From assembly GCA_022791155.1 (NCBI GenBank), contig JAAVYN010000022.1, positions 1 through 45,295 on the forward strand: a stretch of DNA of 45,295 nt, in the 5' to 3' direction. The stretch comes from Bacillota bacterium (GTDB taxonomy: Bacteria; Bacillota; Clostridia; Lachnospirales; Anaerotignaceae). Both the position numbers and the translations under genes were made by a program. This document shows positions 8,417-17,134 of the stretch, one piece after another; positions within the stretch are counted from its first letter, which is position 1; every line of letters starts with the position of its first letter. The notes under the pieces are model-generated. The model made no database searches and was not told where the DNA came from. It saw only the letters and a list, made by a program, of their open reading frames with translations.

Positions 8417-9023
8417 TGTTCTCCCGCCTTATTATATATTCAATTTCGCTGTCAGTGATGAAGCCTTTTTTGCGGTCGGCGGCGCTGAAAAGCTCGGCAA
8501 AAATTTTTTCCCTGACTTTTTGGCTGTCAACACGTTTTTTGACAGTTTCTCTCAGGCTTCCAAGTTTTTCGGCCGTCTGTCCATAGTGCGGCGGCACGCT
8601 TTTTTCTATCAAATTCCTCACCGCCGCCGCCGTTTGAGGGCTTTTTCCGCCGCTGGAAATTCCAATGCACAGCGGGCCGTTTTTGTGAAGCGCCGGAAAG
8701 AAGAATGAGCATTCGTCGGGCAAATCCACAGCGTTCACTGGTATTTTGTTTTCGCGGCAAAATTGTGATATTTTGCGGTTTGTGCGGCTGTTTGCAGCGG
8801 CTATGACCATGAATGCGTCGGCGGCATATTGCGGGCGGAATATGTCATGAACCTTGTTCACGCCTTCAATGGCCATTATTTCTTCATCAATTTCGGGCGC
8901 TGTGACGGTTATGTCACAGCCAAACAAAATCAATTTTTGAACTTTGCGCAAGGCCACTTTTCCGCCGCCAAAAACAGCGCATTTTTTGTTTTCTATATCC
9001 ACAAAAAATGGAAAATGTGCCAT
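8406..9023 (-). CDS. Precorrin-2 dehydrogenase (SirC/Met8 N-terminal type)
   Basis: 205 residues from the ATG at 9023. The frame also has an ATG at 9032 that overlaps the hemA stop, but AAGGA sits at correct spacing only for 9023, and homologues typically start M-x-x-FPFFVD. The NAD-binding glycine loop is FGGGKVALRK, and the family ISSGGKSPQTA motif is present. It oxidises precorrin-2 to sirohydrochlorin; some members also insert iron. There is no fused methyltransferase because that domain is in the next gene. It sits between hemA and the HemC-CobA-HemD gene with overlapping ends. Confidence 0.88.
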   Translation of the reverse strand: MAHFPFFVDIENKKCAVFGGGKVALRKVQKLILFGCDITVTAPEIDEEIMAIEGVNKVHDIFRPQYAADAFMVIAAANSRTNRKISQFCRENKIPVNAVDLPDECSFFFPALHKNGPLCIGISSGGKSPQTAAAVRNLIEKSVPPHYGQTAEKLGSLRETVKKRVDSQKVREKIFAELFSAADRKKGFITDSEIEYIIRRENNEN

Positions 9024-9028
9024 TTCAA

Positions 9029-10168
9029 TCATTCCTTAACAAGTTTTTTGAACGCCGACACAACGGCCGTCATTTCATCATTTGTGAGTTCTTTTCTGAA
9101 TTTGTAGAACGCTTTTTCAATTGTGTTTTCGGCAAAATATTTTTTCATTTCATGCATGTGGGGAAGAAAGCTGTGAAATGTGAGCTCTTTCAATGTTTCA
9201 TCGGTCAGCTTGTCTATCATTGCTTCTGCCGTTTCGGCCTCTTTTTGTTTTCGCAGATTGTTTTGTTTTGAAAGGGATTCAAAATGATCCACATTGAAAA
9301 GTGTTGTTCCGCTCAAATTGCCAACAGCCGGGTCTATGTCGTTGGGCACAGCCAAATCGATCAAAAGGCGCTTTTTTTGAGTTTTCAGGCTGCGTGAATA
9401 TTCATCGGCAGTGACTGTGTAATGCGGGCTTGATGTGGCGCTTATTATGACGTCGGCGTTTTCAACGCATTCATAGCGCCGGCTGTATTCCACAAACTCA
9501 ACGCGGCTGTGAGCCGGGGCGACAAGGTTTGGCGCGTTGTGGCGCCTCAGTGTGCCCACAACGCTGACATTGTCTTTGGCAAGTATGTTTTTTGCAGCTA
9601 TGGAACCAATTTTGCCGCTGATGCCTATTATGAGAACATTTTTGTTTCCTTCTTTCCATGCGGACACAGCGTTTGCGGTGAGCGTGCCCATTGAAACGGG
9701 CGTTTTTGAAACGGCTGTGGAAGTTTTGACCTTTTTTGCGGCTGCAATGGCGTTTCTGAAAACTGTGTTAAAGCAGAATCCTGTGGCATTCATGTTGAGT
9801 GACGTTTGAAAAGCCCCTTTCACCTGTCCCAATATTTCATCTTCGCCCAAAACCATGCTGTCTATTCCGCATGCAACCTTGAATATGTGGTGAACAGCTT
9901 GGTTTCCGCTGAAAATGTTGAAATATTTCATGACGCCGCTTGTTTCAACGCCTTTGAAGCAGCAAAGAAATTTCAGCATTTCATCAATTGAACATGTGCC
10001 GTCAAAATATATTTCCATGCGGTTGCATGTGCTCAAAACAACACATTCTGTCACAGCTTTTTTGCTGACGACAGTGCTTATGAATTCCTCGGCCTCGTTT
10101 TTTGTGAAAGAAAAAGTGCTCCTCAGTGAAAGAGGCGCTGTTTTGTGACTGACGCTTATTGTATACAT
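9029..10168 (-). CDS. hemA: Glutamyl-tRNA reductase
   Basis: 379 residues. It reduces glutamyl-tRNA to glutamate-1-semialdehyde, the first step of the C5 tetrapyrrole route. The catalytic cysteine is in VVLSTCNRMEIY, followed by the GEDEILGQVKGAF motif, an NADPH-binding domain (GISGKIGSIAAK) and a shortish C-terminal helical domain. The N-terminus (MYTISVSHKTAPL) is typical. The ribosome binding site AAGGAGA precedes the ATG. It is the first gene of a four-gene operon; the aminomutase hemL is not in this window. Confidence 0.95.
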   Translation of the reverse strand: MYTISVSHKTAPLSLRSTFSFTKNEAEEFISTVVSKKAVTECVVLSTCNRMEIYFDGTCSIDEMLKFLCCFKGVETSGVMKYFNIFSGNQAVHHIFKVACGIDSMVLGEDEILGQVKGAFQTSLNMNATGFCFNTVFRNAIAAAKKVKTSTAVSKTPVSMGTLTANAVSAWKEGNKNVLIIGISGKIGSIAAKNILAKDNVSVVGTLRRHNAPNLVAPAHSRVEFVEYSRRYECVENADVIISATSSPHYTVTADEYSRSLKTQKKRLLIDLAVPNDIDPAVGNLSGTTLFNVDHFESLSKQNNLRKQKEAETAEAMIDKLTDETLKELTFHSFLPHMHEMKKYFAENTIEKAFYKFRKELTNDEMTAVVSAFKKLVKE

Positions 10169-10190
10169 GGCAAAATCTCCTTATGACTAT

Positions 10191-10219
10191 ATAGTAGAAG
10201 GAAGGCTTTTTTTTGTCAA
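10191..10219 (-). promoter_or_regulatory. hem operon promoter
   Basis: On the minus strand TTGACA (10219-10214), a 17-base spacer and TACTAT (10196-10191) form a near-consensus SigA promoter, about 25 bases before the hemA start. Confidence 0.75.
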
Positions 10220-10421
10220 GAAAATTGATTGCCGGGCTTTTTTTATTTTATTTCCTTTGGTGTTGAGAAATATGCAGCTGTGTGATATGCTTTATAAAAA
10301 TCCGGGCTTGGTTTTGCGTTCGAAAAAATTGATGAATGGACACACAAACGATGTCAGGCGGGCGAACGCTTGAGCCAATGTGAAAAAACGAATTTGTGCA
10401 TGAAGTTTGGGGAGGAACGCC

Positions 10422-11567
10422 ATGAAATTTGTGATAGCCATAGATTCTTTCAAAGGGAGCCTTTCTTCAATTGAGGCGGGAAGGGCGGCGCAACGCGGAG
10501 TGATTAAGGCGTGCCCTGAAGCCGAAACGGTTGTGAAGCCTGTTGCCGACGGCGGCGAGGGCACAGTTGCGTCGCTGGCAGAGGGCCTTGGAGGCAAAAT
10601 TGAATGTGTGACCGTGACAGGCCCGTTTGGAAAGAAGACAACAGCGGAATATTTGATTTTGAACGATGAAAAATCGTGTGTAATGGAAATTGCTTCCGCC
10701 GCGGGAATAACACTGGCCCAAAAAAGTGAGCTCAACCCAATGAAGGCCACGTCATATGGCGTGGGAGAAATGATAAGCGACGCAATGAACAAGGGATGCC
10801 GAAACTTCACAATTGGCCTTGGCGGAAGCGCCACAAATGACGGCGGCTGCGGCATGCTTTCGGCATTGGGCTTTGCTTTCACAGACAGCCGTGGCAATTG
10901 TGTGCCGCCTGGAGGGAAGGGGCTTTTGGACATTTGTGGCATAAAAACCGAAAACGCCGACATGCGGCTGAAGGAATGCTTGTTCAACGTGGCGTGTGAC
11001 GTGAACAATCCTCTTTGCGGGGCTGACGGCGCCTCTGCCGTTTATGGCCCTCAAAAAGGGGCAACGCCGTCAATGATACACACGCTTGATGACGGGCTGA
11101 AAAATTTTTCGGAATTGACAGCCAAAGTTTTTGGAAATGATGTTTCAAGCCTTCCGGGGACAGGGGCGGCCGGAGGGCTGGGGTTTGCGTTTGTTGCATA
11201 TCTCGGCGGAAGGCTTTTGCCAGGAACAGATTTGATTTTGGACTTGATTGGCATAGAAAGTGACATGAAGGGTGCAGACGTGCTTATAACAGGCGAGGGC
11301 CGCGTTGACGCCCAAACGGCCATGGGAAAAGCGCCCGCCGGAATTGCGTCAAGGGGCAAAAAGCTTGGGCTGACAACGGTTGCTGTCACAGGCGAGGCCA
11401 GCATTGACAGCGAAACTGTTTTGGCCGCGGGGATAGACGCCGTGTTCAGCATAGCACGCGGCCCCATGAGCCTTGAGGAGGCCATGAAACGCGAGAATGC
11501 TGAAAGGAACATTGAATTTACGGTTGAGCAAATTGTGGGCCTGATTGCATCGGTGAGGAAGCGTTGA
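10422..11567 (+). CDS. glxK: Glycerate kinase
   Basis: 381 residues, full length for the GarK/GlxK glycerate kinase family, which phosphorylates glycerate to 2- (or 3-) phosphoglycerate. The N-terminus is MKFVIAIDSFKGSLSS, and the family signatures VADGGEGTV, GLGGSATNDGGCG, GTGAAGGLGFAF and ITGEGRVDAQT are all present. The ATG at 10422 is chosen because GGGGAGG precedes it; a TTG at 10407 in the same frame would overlap that site. It is the only gene on this strand here. Glycerate could come from sugar-acid breakdown such as that encoded at 22972-25273, which is an inference. Confidence 0.93.
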   Translation: MKFVIAIDSFKGSLSSIEAGRAAQRGVIKACPEAETVVKPVADGGEGTVASLAEGLGGKIECVTVTGPFGKKTTAEYLILNDEKSCVMEIASAAGITLAQKSELNPMKATSYGVGEMISDAMNKGCRNFTIGLGGSATNDGGCGMLSALGFAFTDSRGNCVPPGGKGLLDICGIKTENADMRLKECLFNVACDVNNPLCGADGASAVYGPQKGATPSMIHTLDDGLKNFSELTAKVFGNDVSSLPGTGAAGGLGFAFVAYLGGRLLPGTDLILDLIGIESDMKGADVLITGEGRVDAQTAMGKAPAGIASRGKKLGLTTVAVTGEASIDSETVLAAGIDAVFSIARGPMSLEEAMKRENAERNIEFTVEQIVGLIASVRKR

Positions 11568-11644
11568 TGAAGTTTTCAGGCGCTTGCGGCAATTTTTTGA
11601 GTGAAGATTGTGCGGCTGTGGTTTGAATATGTTTTGTGAATGGC

Positions 11645-11735
11645 TGTGGCGCCGCGCGCACAACGAAGTGAAGCGTTTCCCGAAGGGAAATTCGAGAGCT
11701 TGCTGTGCCCCTCCCACGGTCTTAAATCAATTTTT
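11645..11735 (+). repeat. Modular hairpin repeat, single module plus short tail
   Basis: It contains GCGTTTCCCGAAGGGAAATT, ATTCGAGAGCTTGCTG and the tail CCCCTCCCACGGTCTTAAAT. After that the sequence departs from the longer tails of the other copies. It lies between glycerate kinase and the convergent IclR gene. Confidence 0.75.
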
Positions 11736-11774
11736 GAAAGCTAAAACCAGAACAATAACAATAAACAAGAATTC

Positions 11775-11832
11775 TTATAAAGCAAACTCAGCGAAGCAAA
11801 ATTCGAGAGTTTGCAAAGTGCGAACCGTGTGA
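11775..11832 (+). repeat. Second partial module of the hairpin repeat
   Basis: GCGAAGCAAAATTCGAGAGT followed by a TGCGAACCGTGTGAA stretch matches the core and second-hairpin start of the family, but in degenerate form and without a tail. Confidence 0.55.
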
Positions 11833-11844
11833 ATACACACAAAA

Positions 11845-11886
11845 TCCACACATAAAGCCGCAAGCCCATGCGGCCTTACATGTGGA
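11845..11886 (-). terminator. Terminator of the IclR gene
   Basis: TCCACACATAAAGCCGCA (11845-11862) pairs with TGCGGCCTTACATGTGGA (11869-11886) with few mismatches. On the minus strand it is followed by TTTTGTGTG. Confidence 0.75.
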
Positions 11887-11926
11887 CATGACGGAATTTT
11901 GCCAAACTGCATAATTTCACAAAAAT

Positions 11927-12730
11927 TTATTCGGCATAGCCCATAAACAGCGATATTTCGGCGCAGACATGTTTCAATTGAAGGCGTATTTCGTCAAGCT
12001 TGGCATTGTCCATGCGGCGCGCCGGCCCGCTGACACTTATGCCGCTGACAGTTTTCCCTGTGAAATCTTTTATTGGCATGGCACAGCATATCATGCCATC
12101 AAAAAACTCCTCATAGTCCATGGCACAGCCCGAATCTTTGATGCTTTTCAATTCCCTTTTCATTTCGGCAACGGTTGTGATTGTGTTTGCTGTGAGTTTT
12201 TGTATGGGCGCGCTTTCGAAATAATTTTCCAAAGACGCCTGATCAAAGTCGCACAAAAAAAGCTTTCCCAAAGCTGTGGCATAAAGCGGCTCTCTCTCGC
12301 CAACCTGGGCATTTGTGCGAATTTTTATGTCGGGTTCAATTTTGCAGAGTATGACGGCTTCACGGCTGTTGAGCACGCCCAAATTGACTGTCTCATTGAG
12401 GCTGAAACACAACCGTTCCAAAAGCGGAAGATAGTTGGCGCCATTGAGCGTGTGCTGTTTTGGAACGGCGCTCCCGGCGTCATACAGCCCCCAGCCGAGG
12501 CGATATGTGGTTAAGGCGTTTTCAACCTTTTCAACATAGCCATATGCCATGAGCGTGTCTAAAAGACGGTGAACGCCGCTTTTGGCCATTGAAAGGCCGC
12601 GGCTTATTTCGCTTATGCTCATGCCCTCGGCGCATGTGTTGCTTTTTAGAAATTCAATTATATCAAGTGCCTTGCCGAGGGTTTGCACAGGGTATTTGGG
12701 TACATATTCTGTTTTGTATCCGTAAGCCAT
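11927..12730 (-). CDS. IclR-family transcriptional regulator
   Basis: 267 residues from the ATG at 12730, with AAAGGACG upstream; the open frame extends to 12784 without a better site. The N-terminal winged helix-turn-helix covers about residues 14-75 (ALDIIEFL, MSISEISRGLSMAKSGVHRLLDTL), followed by the IclR effector-binding domain (PLYATALGKLFL, GISVSGPARRM). It is divergent from the 2-oxoacid:ferredoxin oxidoreductase operon and convergent with glycerate kinase; either could be a target. The effector is unknown. Confidence 0.9.
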   Translation of the reverse strand: MAYGYKTEYVPKYPVQTLGKALDIIEFLKSNTCAEGMSISEISRGLSMAKSGVHRLLDTLMAYGYVEKVENALTTYRLGWGLYDAGSAVPKQHTLNGANYLPLLERLCFSLNETVNLGVLNSREAVILCKIEPDIKIRTNAQVGEREPLYATALGKLFLCDFDQASLENYFESAPIQKLTANTITTVAEMKRELKSIKDSGCAMDYEEFFDGMICCAMPIKDFTGKTVSGISVSGPARRMDNAKLDEIRLQLKHVCAEISLFMGYAE

Positions 12731-12843
12731 ATAAAACGTCCTTTCATTGTCTATTTTTTTGTTATAATCCACTTTTGAAAGCATAGCTTAATTAAATGTA
12801 CATGTCATGGTCATGAAACGAGGCTGCCGCCATGTGCGGCCCT

Positions 12844-13062
12844 TCCAAAAAGCAAGCTCTCCTCCAGCTGCAAAAACATTGTTGCGCACTGCTTGGAGCT
12901 TGAAGTGTTCACAAATATCCGCAGTGGAAGCTCAAAACCTCTCTGAGGTTTTTCGCTTAGGGCTGTCGCCCTATGCAACAATGTTTCCGCAGTTTCCAAA
13001 GAGCAAGCTCTCCTCCAGCTGTAAAAACATTGTTGCGCACTGCTTGGAGCTTAGAATGTTCT
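12844..13062. repeat. Pair of ~67-base direct repeats with hairpins between
   Basis: Copies at 12844-12910 and 12995-13062 are nearly identical (AGCAAGCTCTCCTCCAGCTG, then AAAAACATTGTTGCGCACTG, then CTTGGAGCTT). Each contains an AAGCTC...GAGCTT inverted repeat. The spacer holds AAAACCTC-TCT-GAGGTTTT (12934-12953), AGGGC-TGTC-GCCCT (12959-12972) and an inverted piece of the repeat, GCAACAATGTTT. It lies in the 560-base divergent region between the IclR gene and korD. Confidence 0.7.
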
Positions 13063-13145
13063 AAATATCAGAATATAGATTTTATTATATAGATTTTTAC
13101 TAAAAAAGTAAAGAAAAATTTTATTAATTTCTAACCAAAATGTTA

Positions 13146-13175
13146 TTGACGAAATTGGTATTTTATTATTATAAT
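13146..13175 (+). promoter_or_regulatory. Promoter of the 2-oxoacid oxidoreductase operon
   Basis: TTGACG at 13146-13151, an 18-base spacer and TATAAT at 13170-13175. The leader to korD is about 115 bases. Confidence 0.7.
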
Positions 13176-13202
13176 AAGGCGGTAAGGAATGAATTAGAAA
13201 GG

Positions 13203-13221
13203 CGTTCCAAATTTCAGAACG
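13203..13221 (+). promoter_or_regulatory. Palindrome in the korD leader, possible operator
   Basis: CGTTC-N9-GAACG lies about 25 bases after the likely transcription start. Its position downstream of the promoter, opposite a divergent IclR gene, fits an operator. A flanking pair, AAGGCGG (13176-13182) and CCGCCTT (13243-13249), could also close a leader hairpin. No binding site is proven. Confidence 0.35.
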
Positions 13222-13296
13222 AATCGCTTGTTCAATTTCCGGCCGCCTTGCTATATATGCCTTAATGGGAATTATTATCAAAAGGAGTGAAAAGTT

Positions 13297-13509
13297 ATGA
13301 ATCGTGTAACGGTTAACCGCGAAATGTGCAAGGAATGTGAATATTGCTTGACATTCTGTCCGAAAAAAACCATCCTTGCTAAAAGCTCTACAGTTAATAA
13401 AAAAGGCTATTATGCCGTTGAGGCCGTTAATATGGCCGACTGCATAGCCTGCGGAATCTGCGCCACAATGTGTCCAGAGGGCGCCATTACGGTTGAGAAA
13501 AACGTTTGA
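13297..13509 (+). CDS. korD: 2-oxoacid:ferredoxin oxidoreductase, ferredoxin subunit
   Basis: 70 residues with two CxxCxxC-type clusters (CKECEYCLTFCPKK and CIACGICATMCPEG), which bind two [4Fe-4S] clusters and pass electrons from the thiamine-diphosphate subunit to ferredoxin. AAAGGAGTG precedes the ATG. It is the first gene of a four-gene operon; 156 non-coding bases separate it from the next gene, unusually long for this operon, and I see no gene in them. Confidence 0.92.
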   Translation: MNRVTVNREMCKECEYCLTFCPKKTILAKSSTVNKKGYYAVEAVNMADCIACGICATMCPEGAITVEKNV

Positions 13510-13665
13510 TAGAAAAAGTTGCCTTCCTATTGGGTTGGAGAATCGAAAACAAATTTAACGACAATGGCGGGCAGAGCGGAAGCGGTATCCCTCCATTGAC
13601 ACGAATCAAATTGTCTTGCTCATTACTACCGCGGGCGGATCGAAATAAATTAGGGAGGAATTAAA

Positions 13666-14709
13666 ATGAGTGATAAAGTTTTTATGCAGGGAAATGAGGC
13701 GTTCGCCGAGGCCGCAATTCGTTCGGGCTGCAAATTCTTCTTCGGCTATCCTATAACCCCTTCCAGTGAGATGCCGGAATATTATGCAAAAAAAGCTCCT
13801 TCAGAGGGCCTCACATTCATACAGGCCGAAACTGAGGTTGCCGCGTTCAACATGATTGCAGGCGTTGCCGCAACAGGAAAAAGAGGAATGACAGCCACAA
13901 GCGGCCCCGGATTTTCGCTTGGCTGCGAGGCCATGAGCTATATGTCAGCGGCAAGCCTTCCTTCAGTTGTTGTTGACGTTATGCGCCCCGGCCCAGCCGA
14001 CGGCGAAATCCTTGGCGCCCAGGGCGACTATTTCCAGCTCACAAAAGGCGGCGGCCATGGCGACTACAGAACAATTGTTCTTGCGCCTTATTCCGTTCAG
14101 GAGTTTGCTGATTTTGCCCCTCTTTCATTCGAACTTGCTGAAAAATATCTTAACCCTGTTGTTGTTGCCAGTGACGGAACACTCTCCAAAATGATGGAAA
14201 ACGTTGTGCTTCCTGAAAGATGCGAGCCTCCAGCAAGACAGCCATGGGCTGTTGACGGCGCAAAAGGCCGCCCTCACAACGACATCACAACTTGCGGTGA
14301 CGGCCCTGAGCAGTGGGAACAGTTTAACCTCAAACTTCAGGCAAAATATAACAAAATCAAAGAAAACGAGCAAAGATGGGAAGCCATTGACGTTGAAGAC
14401 GCCGATGTTGTGATTGTGGCCTATGGCGTTTTGAGCAGAGTTTGCATGACAGCCATGAAGCTTGCCAAAGAACAGGGCCTCAAAGTTGGCCTCATCAGAC
14501 CAATCACACTTTGGCCATTCCCTGTTAAAGCCTTTGAGGGCCTTGACAGCAAAAAATTCTTTGTTGTTGAGCTCAGCTCCGGACAAATGGTTGAAGACGT
14601 CAAACTTTCAGTTAAAGACAAAGACAGCGTGACATTTTATGGAAGGCTCGGCGGCATTACCCCAACGCCTGTTGAGCTTTGCGAAAAAATGGTTGAGCTT
14701 TACAAATAA
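13666..14709 (+). CDS. korA: 2-oxoacid:ferredoxin oxidoreductase, alpha subunit
   Basis: 347 residues with AGGGAGG upstream. It is the pyrimidine-binding and transketolase C-terminal part of a 2-oxoacid:ferredoxin oxidoreductase: FFGYPITPSSE, AETEVAAFNMIAGVAATGKR, TSGPGFSLGCEAMSYM and the C-terminal PITLWPFP motif. The four-subunit arrangement and length fit both the 2-oxoglutarate (Kor) and branched-chain 2-oxoacid (Vor) types, so the substrate is not certain. The reaction oxidatively decarboxylates a 2-oxoacid with CoA to an acyl-CoA, or runs in reverse. Confidence 0.9.
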   Translation: MSDKVFMQGNEAFAEAAIRSGCKFFFGYPITPSSEMPEYYAKKAPSEGLTFIQAETEVAAFNMIAGVAATGKRGMTATSGPGFSLGCEAMSYMSAASLPSVVVDVMRPGPADGEILGAQGDYFQLTKGGGHGDYRTIVLAPYSVQEFADFAPLSFELAEKYLNPVVVASDGTLSKMMENVVLPERCEPPARQPWAVDGAKGRPHNDITTCGDGPEQWEQFNLKLQAKYNKIKENEQRWEAIDVEDADVVIVAYGVLSRVCMTAMKLAKEQGLKVGLIRPITLWPFPVKAFEGLDSKKFFVVELSSGQMVEDVKLSVKDKDSVTFYGRLGGITPTPVELCEKMVELYK

Positions 14710-14735
14710 AAAATTTTTTTCAGGAGGTGGACAAA

Positions 14736-15485
14736 ATGAGTTTAGTATATAAAAGACCGGAAGTTTTTACAGATGAATATATGAAATATTGCGGCGGCTG
14801 CGGCCACGGCATTATAAACAGAGTGATTGGAGAACTCATTGAGGAAATGAATTTGCAGGAAAAGGCCGTTTTTGTTTGGCCAATCGGCTGTTCAGTTTAT
14901 GCCGACAAATATTATAAGGTTGACAGCATATGCGCGCTTCACGGCCGTGCTCCGGCTGTTGGCACAGGCATCAAAAGAGCCACTCCAGACAACCTTGTGA
15001 TTGTTTATCAGGGCGACGGCGACCTTGTGAGCGAGGGCATGAGCGAAATTATGCACTCCGCAATCAGAGGCGAAAAATTCACAGTTGTGTTTGTTAACAA
15101 CGCCATATATGGCATGACAGGCGGACAAATGGCGCCAACAACGCTCATGGGCCAGCACACAACAACTTCTCCTTATGGCCGTGGCGAGGAATTCACAGGA
15201 CACCCTGTCAACATGGCTGAAATAATTGCGGGCATTCCGGGCTGCTATTACAGCGAGAGAGTCACTGTTTCAAGCCCTGCCAACATCAGAAAAATGAAAG
15301 CTGCAATCAAAAAAGCCTTTACATATCAGCTTGAGGGCAAGGGCCTCAGCTTTGTTGAAGTTGTTTCTCCATGTCCTACAGGCTGGGGAGTTAAACCAGT
15401 TGACGCCCTTAAATGGGTTGACGAAACAGTTTTGACAACATTCCCTCTGGGAGTGTTCAAAGCACCTGAAGAGGAGGGCAAATGA
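14736..15485 (+). CDS. korB: 2-oxoacid:ferredoxin oxidoreductase, beta (TPP) subunit
   Basis: 249 residues from the ATG at 14736, nine bases into the open frame, because CAGGAGGTGG sits directly before it. It binds thiamine diphosphate: GDGDLVSEG followed by VNNAIYGMTGGQ is the TPP/Mg motif, and YCGGCGHGI is the conserved cysteine region near the N-terminus. It lies 26 bases after korA and overlaps korC by four bases. Confidence 0.92.
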   Translation: MSLVYKRPEVFTDEYMKYCGGCGHGIINRVIGELIEEMNLQEKAVFVWPIGCSVYADKYYKVDSICALHGRAPAVGTGIKRATPDNLVIVYQGDGDLVSEGMSEIMHSAIRGEKFTVVFVNNAIYGMTGGQMAPTTLMGQHTTTSPYGRGEEFTGHPVNMAEIIAGIPGCYYSERVTVSSPANIRKMKAAIKKAFTYQLEGKGLSFVEVVSPCPTGWGVKPVDALKWVDETVLTTFPLGVFKAPEEEGK

Positions 15486-16012
15486 TTATGAAAAGTGAAA
15501 TTATTTTCTCTGGAATAGGCGGACAGGGCACAATACTCATGGGAAAAATGGTTTGTACAGCCGCCTCCAAAAAAGGCCTTAACGTTACTCTTTCACCGGC
15601 ATATGGCCAGGAAAAAAGAGGGGGCCGCGCAAGCTGTCAGGTTGTTATATCTGAAGAGATGGGCTCGCCAATCATCAGCGCCGCCGACACAATTCTTGTT
15701 ATGGATGAAAAATCATTTGATGACTATGAATCAAAAGTTAAACCAGGCGGAACATTCATTGTCAACAGCTCAATGATAAGCAAAAAAGCCACAAGAAGCG
15801 ACATCACTGTTATGGAAATTCCTTTCACAGAAATTGCAACAGAGGTTGCCACTGCAAAATCTGCAAACATGGTTGCCCTTGGCGCCGTTGTTAAAACACT
15901 TCACATTGTTGACCTTGAAGACGCCAAAGCTGTTGTTGCGGCAAAAATGAAACCGGCGCTTGTTGAGCCAAATGTTAAAGCGCTTGAAGCCGGCTTCAAC
16001 TTCAACAAATAA
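15482..16012 (+). CDS. korC: 2-oxoacid:ferredoxin oxidoreductase, gamma subunit
   Basis: 176 residues. The start overlaps the korB stop (ATGA) with GAGGAGGG upstream; an alternative ATG lies six bases later. It carries the gamma-domain hallmarks FSGIGGQGTILMGKM, PAYGQEKRGGRASCQVVIS and ANMVALGA. It completes the enzyme and probably contacts the CoA/acyl product, by family knowledge. A terminator follows 58 bases later. Confidence 0.92.
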   Translation: MIMKSEIIFSGIGGQGTILMGKMVCTAASKKGLNVTLSPAYGQEKRGGRASCQVVISEEMGSPIISAADTILVMDEKSFDDYESKVKPGGTFIVNSSMISKKATRSDITVMEIPFTEIATEVATAKSANMVALGAVVKTLHIVDLEDAKAVVAAKMKPALVEPNVKALEAGFNFNK

Positions 16013-16069
16013 CTTTTGATATATCATTGCAGACCAATTCCCCCTGGAATGCTGAATAGAACAAAACAC

Positions 16070-16101
16070 AAAGAGACGGCGTGTTGAACAGCCGTCTCTT
16101 T
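16070..16101 (+). terminator. Terminator after korC (duplicated copy)
   Basis: AAAGAGACGGC (16070-16080) and GCCGTCTCTTT (16091-16101) pair perfectly over 11 bases around a 10-base loop. The same 32-base structure occurs at 18300-18331. It may act in both directions. Confidence 0.75.
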
Positions 16102-16107
16102 GTGATG

Positions 16108-16245
16108 TTATGGCCATTCGCTTGTTCCGCGGAAAACGGAGCCAATGTCCAAAAGCCCGTTTTGGCCTTTGTTTTTTGTTATTATATTTTTCACTTTTCC
16201 GGCTTGAGGGAGGCTTTTGAACGGAAAAATCACAATGCCAGCAAT
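16108..16245 (-). pseudogene. Fragment of a subtilase gene (3' end)
   Basis: The last ~34 codons repeat the C-terminus of the complete subtilase at 18338-19219 (AGKVKNIITKNKGQNGLLDI, then GSVFRGTSEWP). Upstream of 16204 the match drops sharply, although IVIFPFKSLPQ still resembles the ALILQFNSSLS of the full protein. There is no catalytic triad. The near-identical 135 bases (16070-16204 against 18300-18434) include the terminator, so this is either a remnant of a second protease gene or the footprint of a duplication or gene conversion. Confidence 0.8.
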
Positions 16246-16314
16246 TGTTGAAAATTGGCTGAAACGGAAAACTTTTGTGTTTTTTTGCAAACGGGCGTTA
16301 AATTTGTTTTGCGT

Positions 16315-16944
16315 TCAGCGCCCATTGGTATGTTTTTGATTTTTATATAAACTGAATTTTTTGACACGATGTTCAAATTTTATGAAATTTGTGAAATTGG
16401 AATCACATTTTTTTGAGATATATGAAGGGCCAAAAAAGTTTAGTTTCAATTTGAAACAGCTTTTGGAACCAGAGAAGAATGGCCCTCTTTTTATGTTTGC
16501 ACAAAGTGGGTTTGAGGTTAATATTGTCAACTTCATGCAAGGGAAAATTAGATTTGCTAAAATGCAATATAAAGCTGTTACAAGCAATATGATTTCTGCC
16601 ACATAATGCCTTGCTGATGGAAACATGCTGGCTGCAAAAGCAAAAACCAAAATGGACAAAGCAAACCCAAGAATCATGTGAAACCAATATGCTGTGTGGA
16701 TTTTGATTTTGAGTATCTCTTCAGGCAATATTTTTATGAGCTTTGGTTCGCCCTCCCAGTCCCACGGCTGACAGTTGTTGATGTATATTGTTTGGTCAGA
16801 GGATATGGCTATTAAAAATGCACGGCTATACCGAATGTAATACATTTGGAAGGCTTCTATATAACACAAATTTTTGTCATTTCCGGCAAATTTGTCAATG
16901 AGTTCTTTGTTTTTGTCACTAAAAGGCAGGTATACTTTTTTCAT
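16315..16944 (-). CDS. Membrane protein with two central helices, unknown function
   Basis: 209 residues from the ATG at 16944 (CAGGAGGCAT upstream); the frame extends to 17001 without a better site. About 100 polar N-terminal residues are followed by a hydrophobic pair at about residues 98-118 (FHMILGFALSILVFAFAASM) and 125-145, then a basic C-terminal region. It looks like a PH-domain-like or two-helix membrane protein, but I do not recognise the family. It is divergent from the possible effector at 17135 and lies between the duplicated subtilase ends; a protective partner role is speculation. Confidence 0.6.
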   Translation of the reverse strand: MKKVYLPFSDKNKELIDKFAGNDKNLCYIEAFQMYYIRYSRAFLIAISSDQTIYINNCQPWDWEGEPKLIKILPEEILKIKIHTAYWFHMILGFALSILVFAFAASMFPSARHYVAEIILLVTALYCILANLIFPCMKLTILTSNPLCANIKRGPFFSGSKSCFKLKLNFFGPSYISKKCDSNFTNFIKFEHRVKKFSLYKNQKHTNGR

Positions 16945-17134
16945 AATATGCCTCCTGAATGGTTTGCAAAAATGGTTGAACAATATAATTATATCACGCA
17001 TTGAAGCGCATTACAATTTTATAAACGGAAATTATTTTTGATGACTTTGTTACTAAATGTGCATATATATTTGTTGATTGTGATGAAATTTTGTTTTTAT
17101 GTTGAATAATATTGCATAATATGATGTTTTTTGA

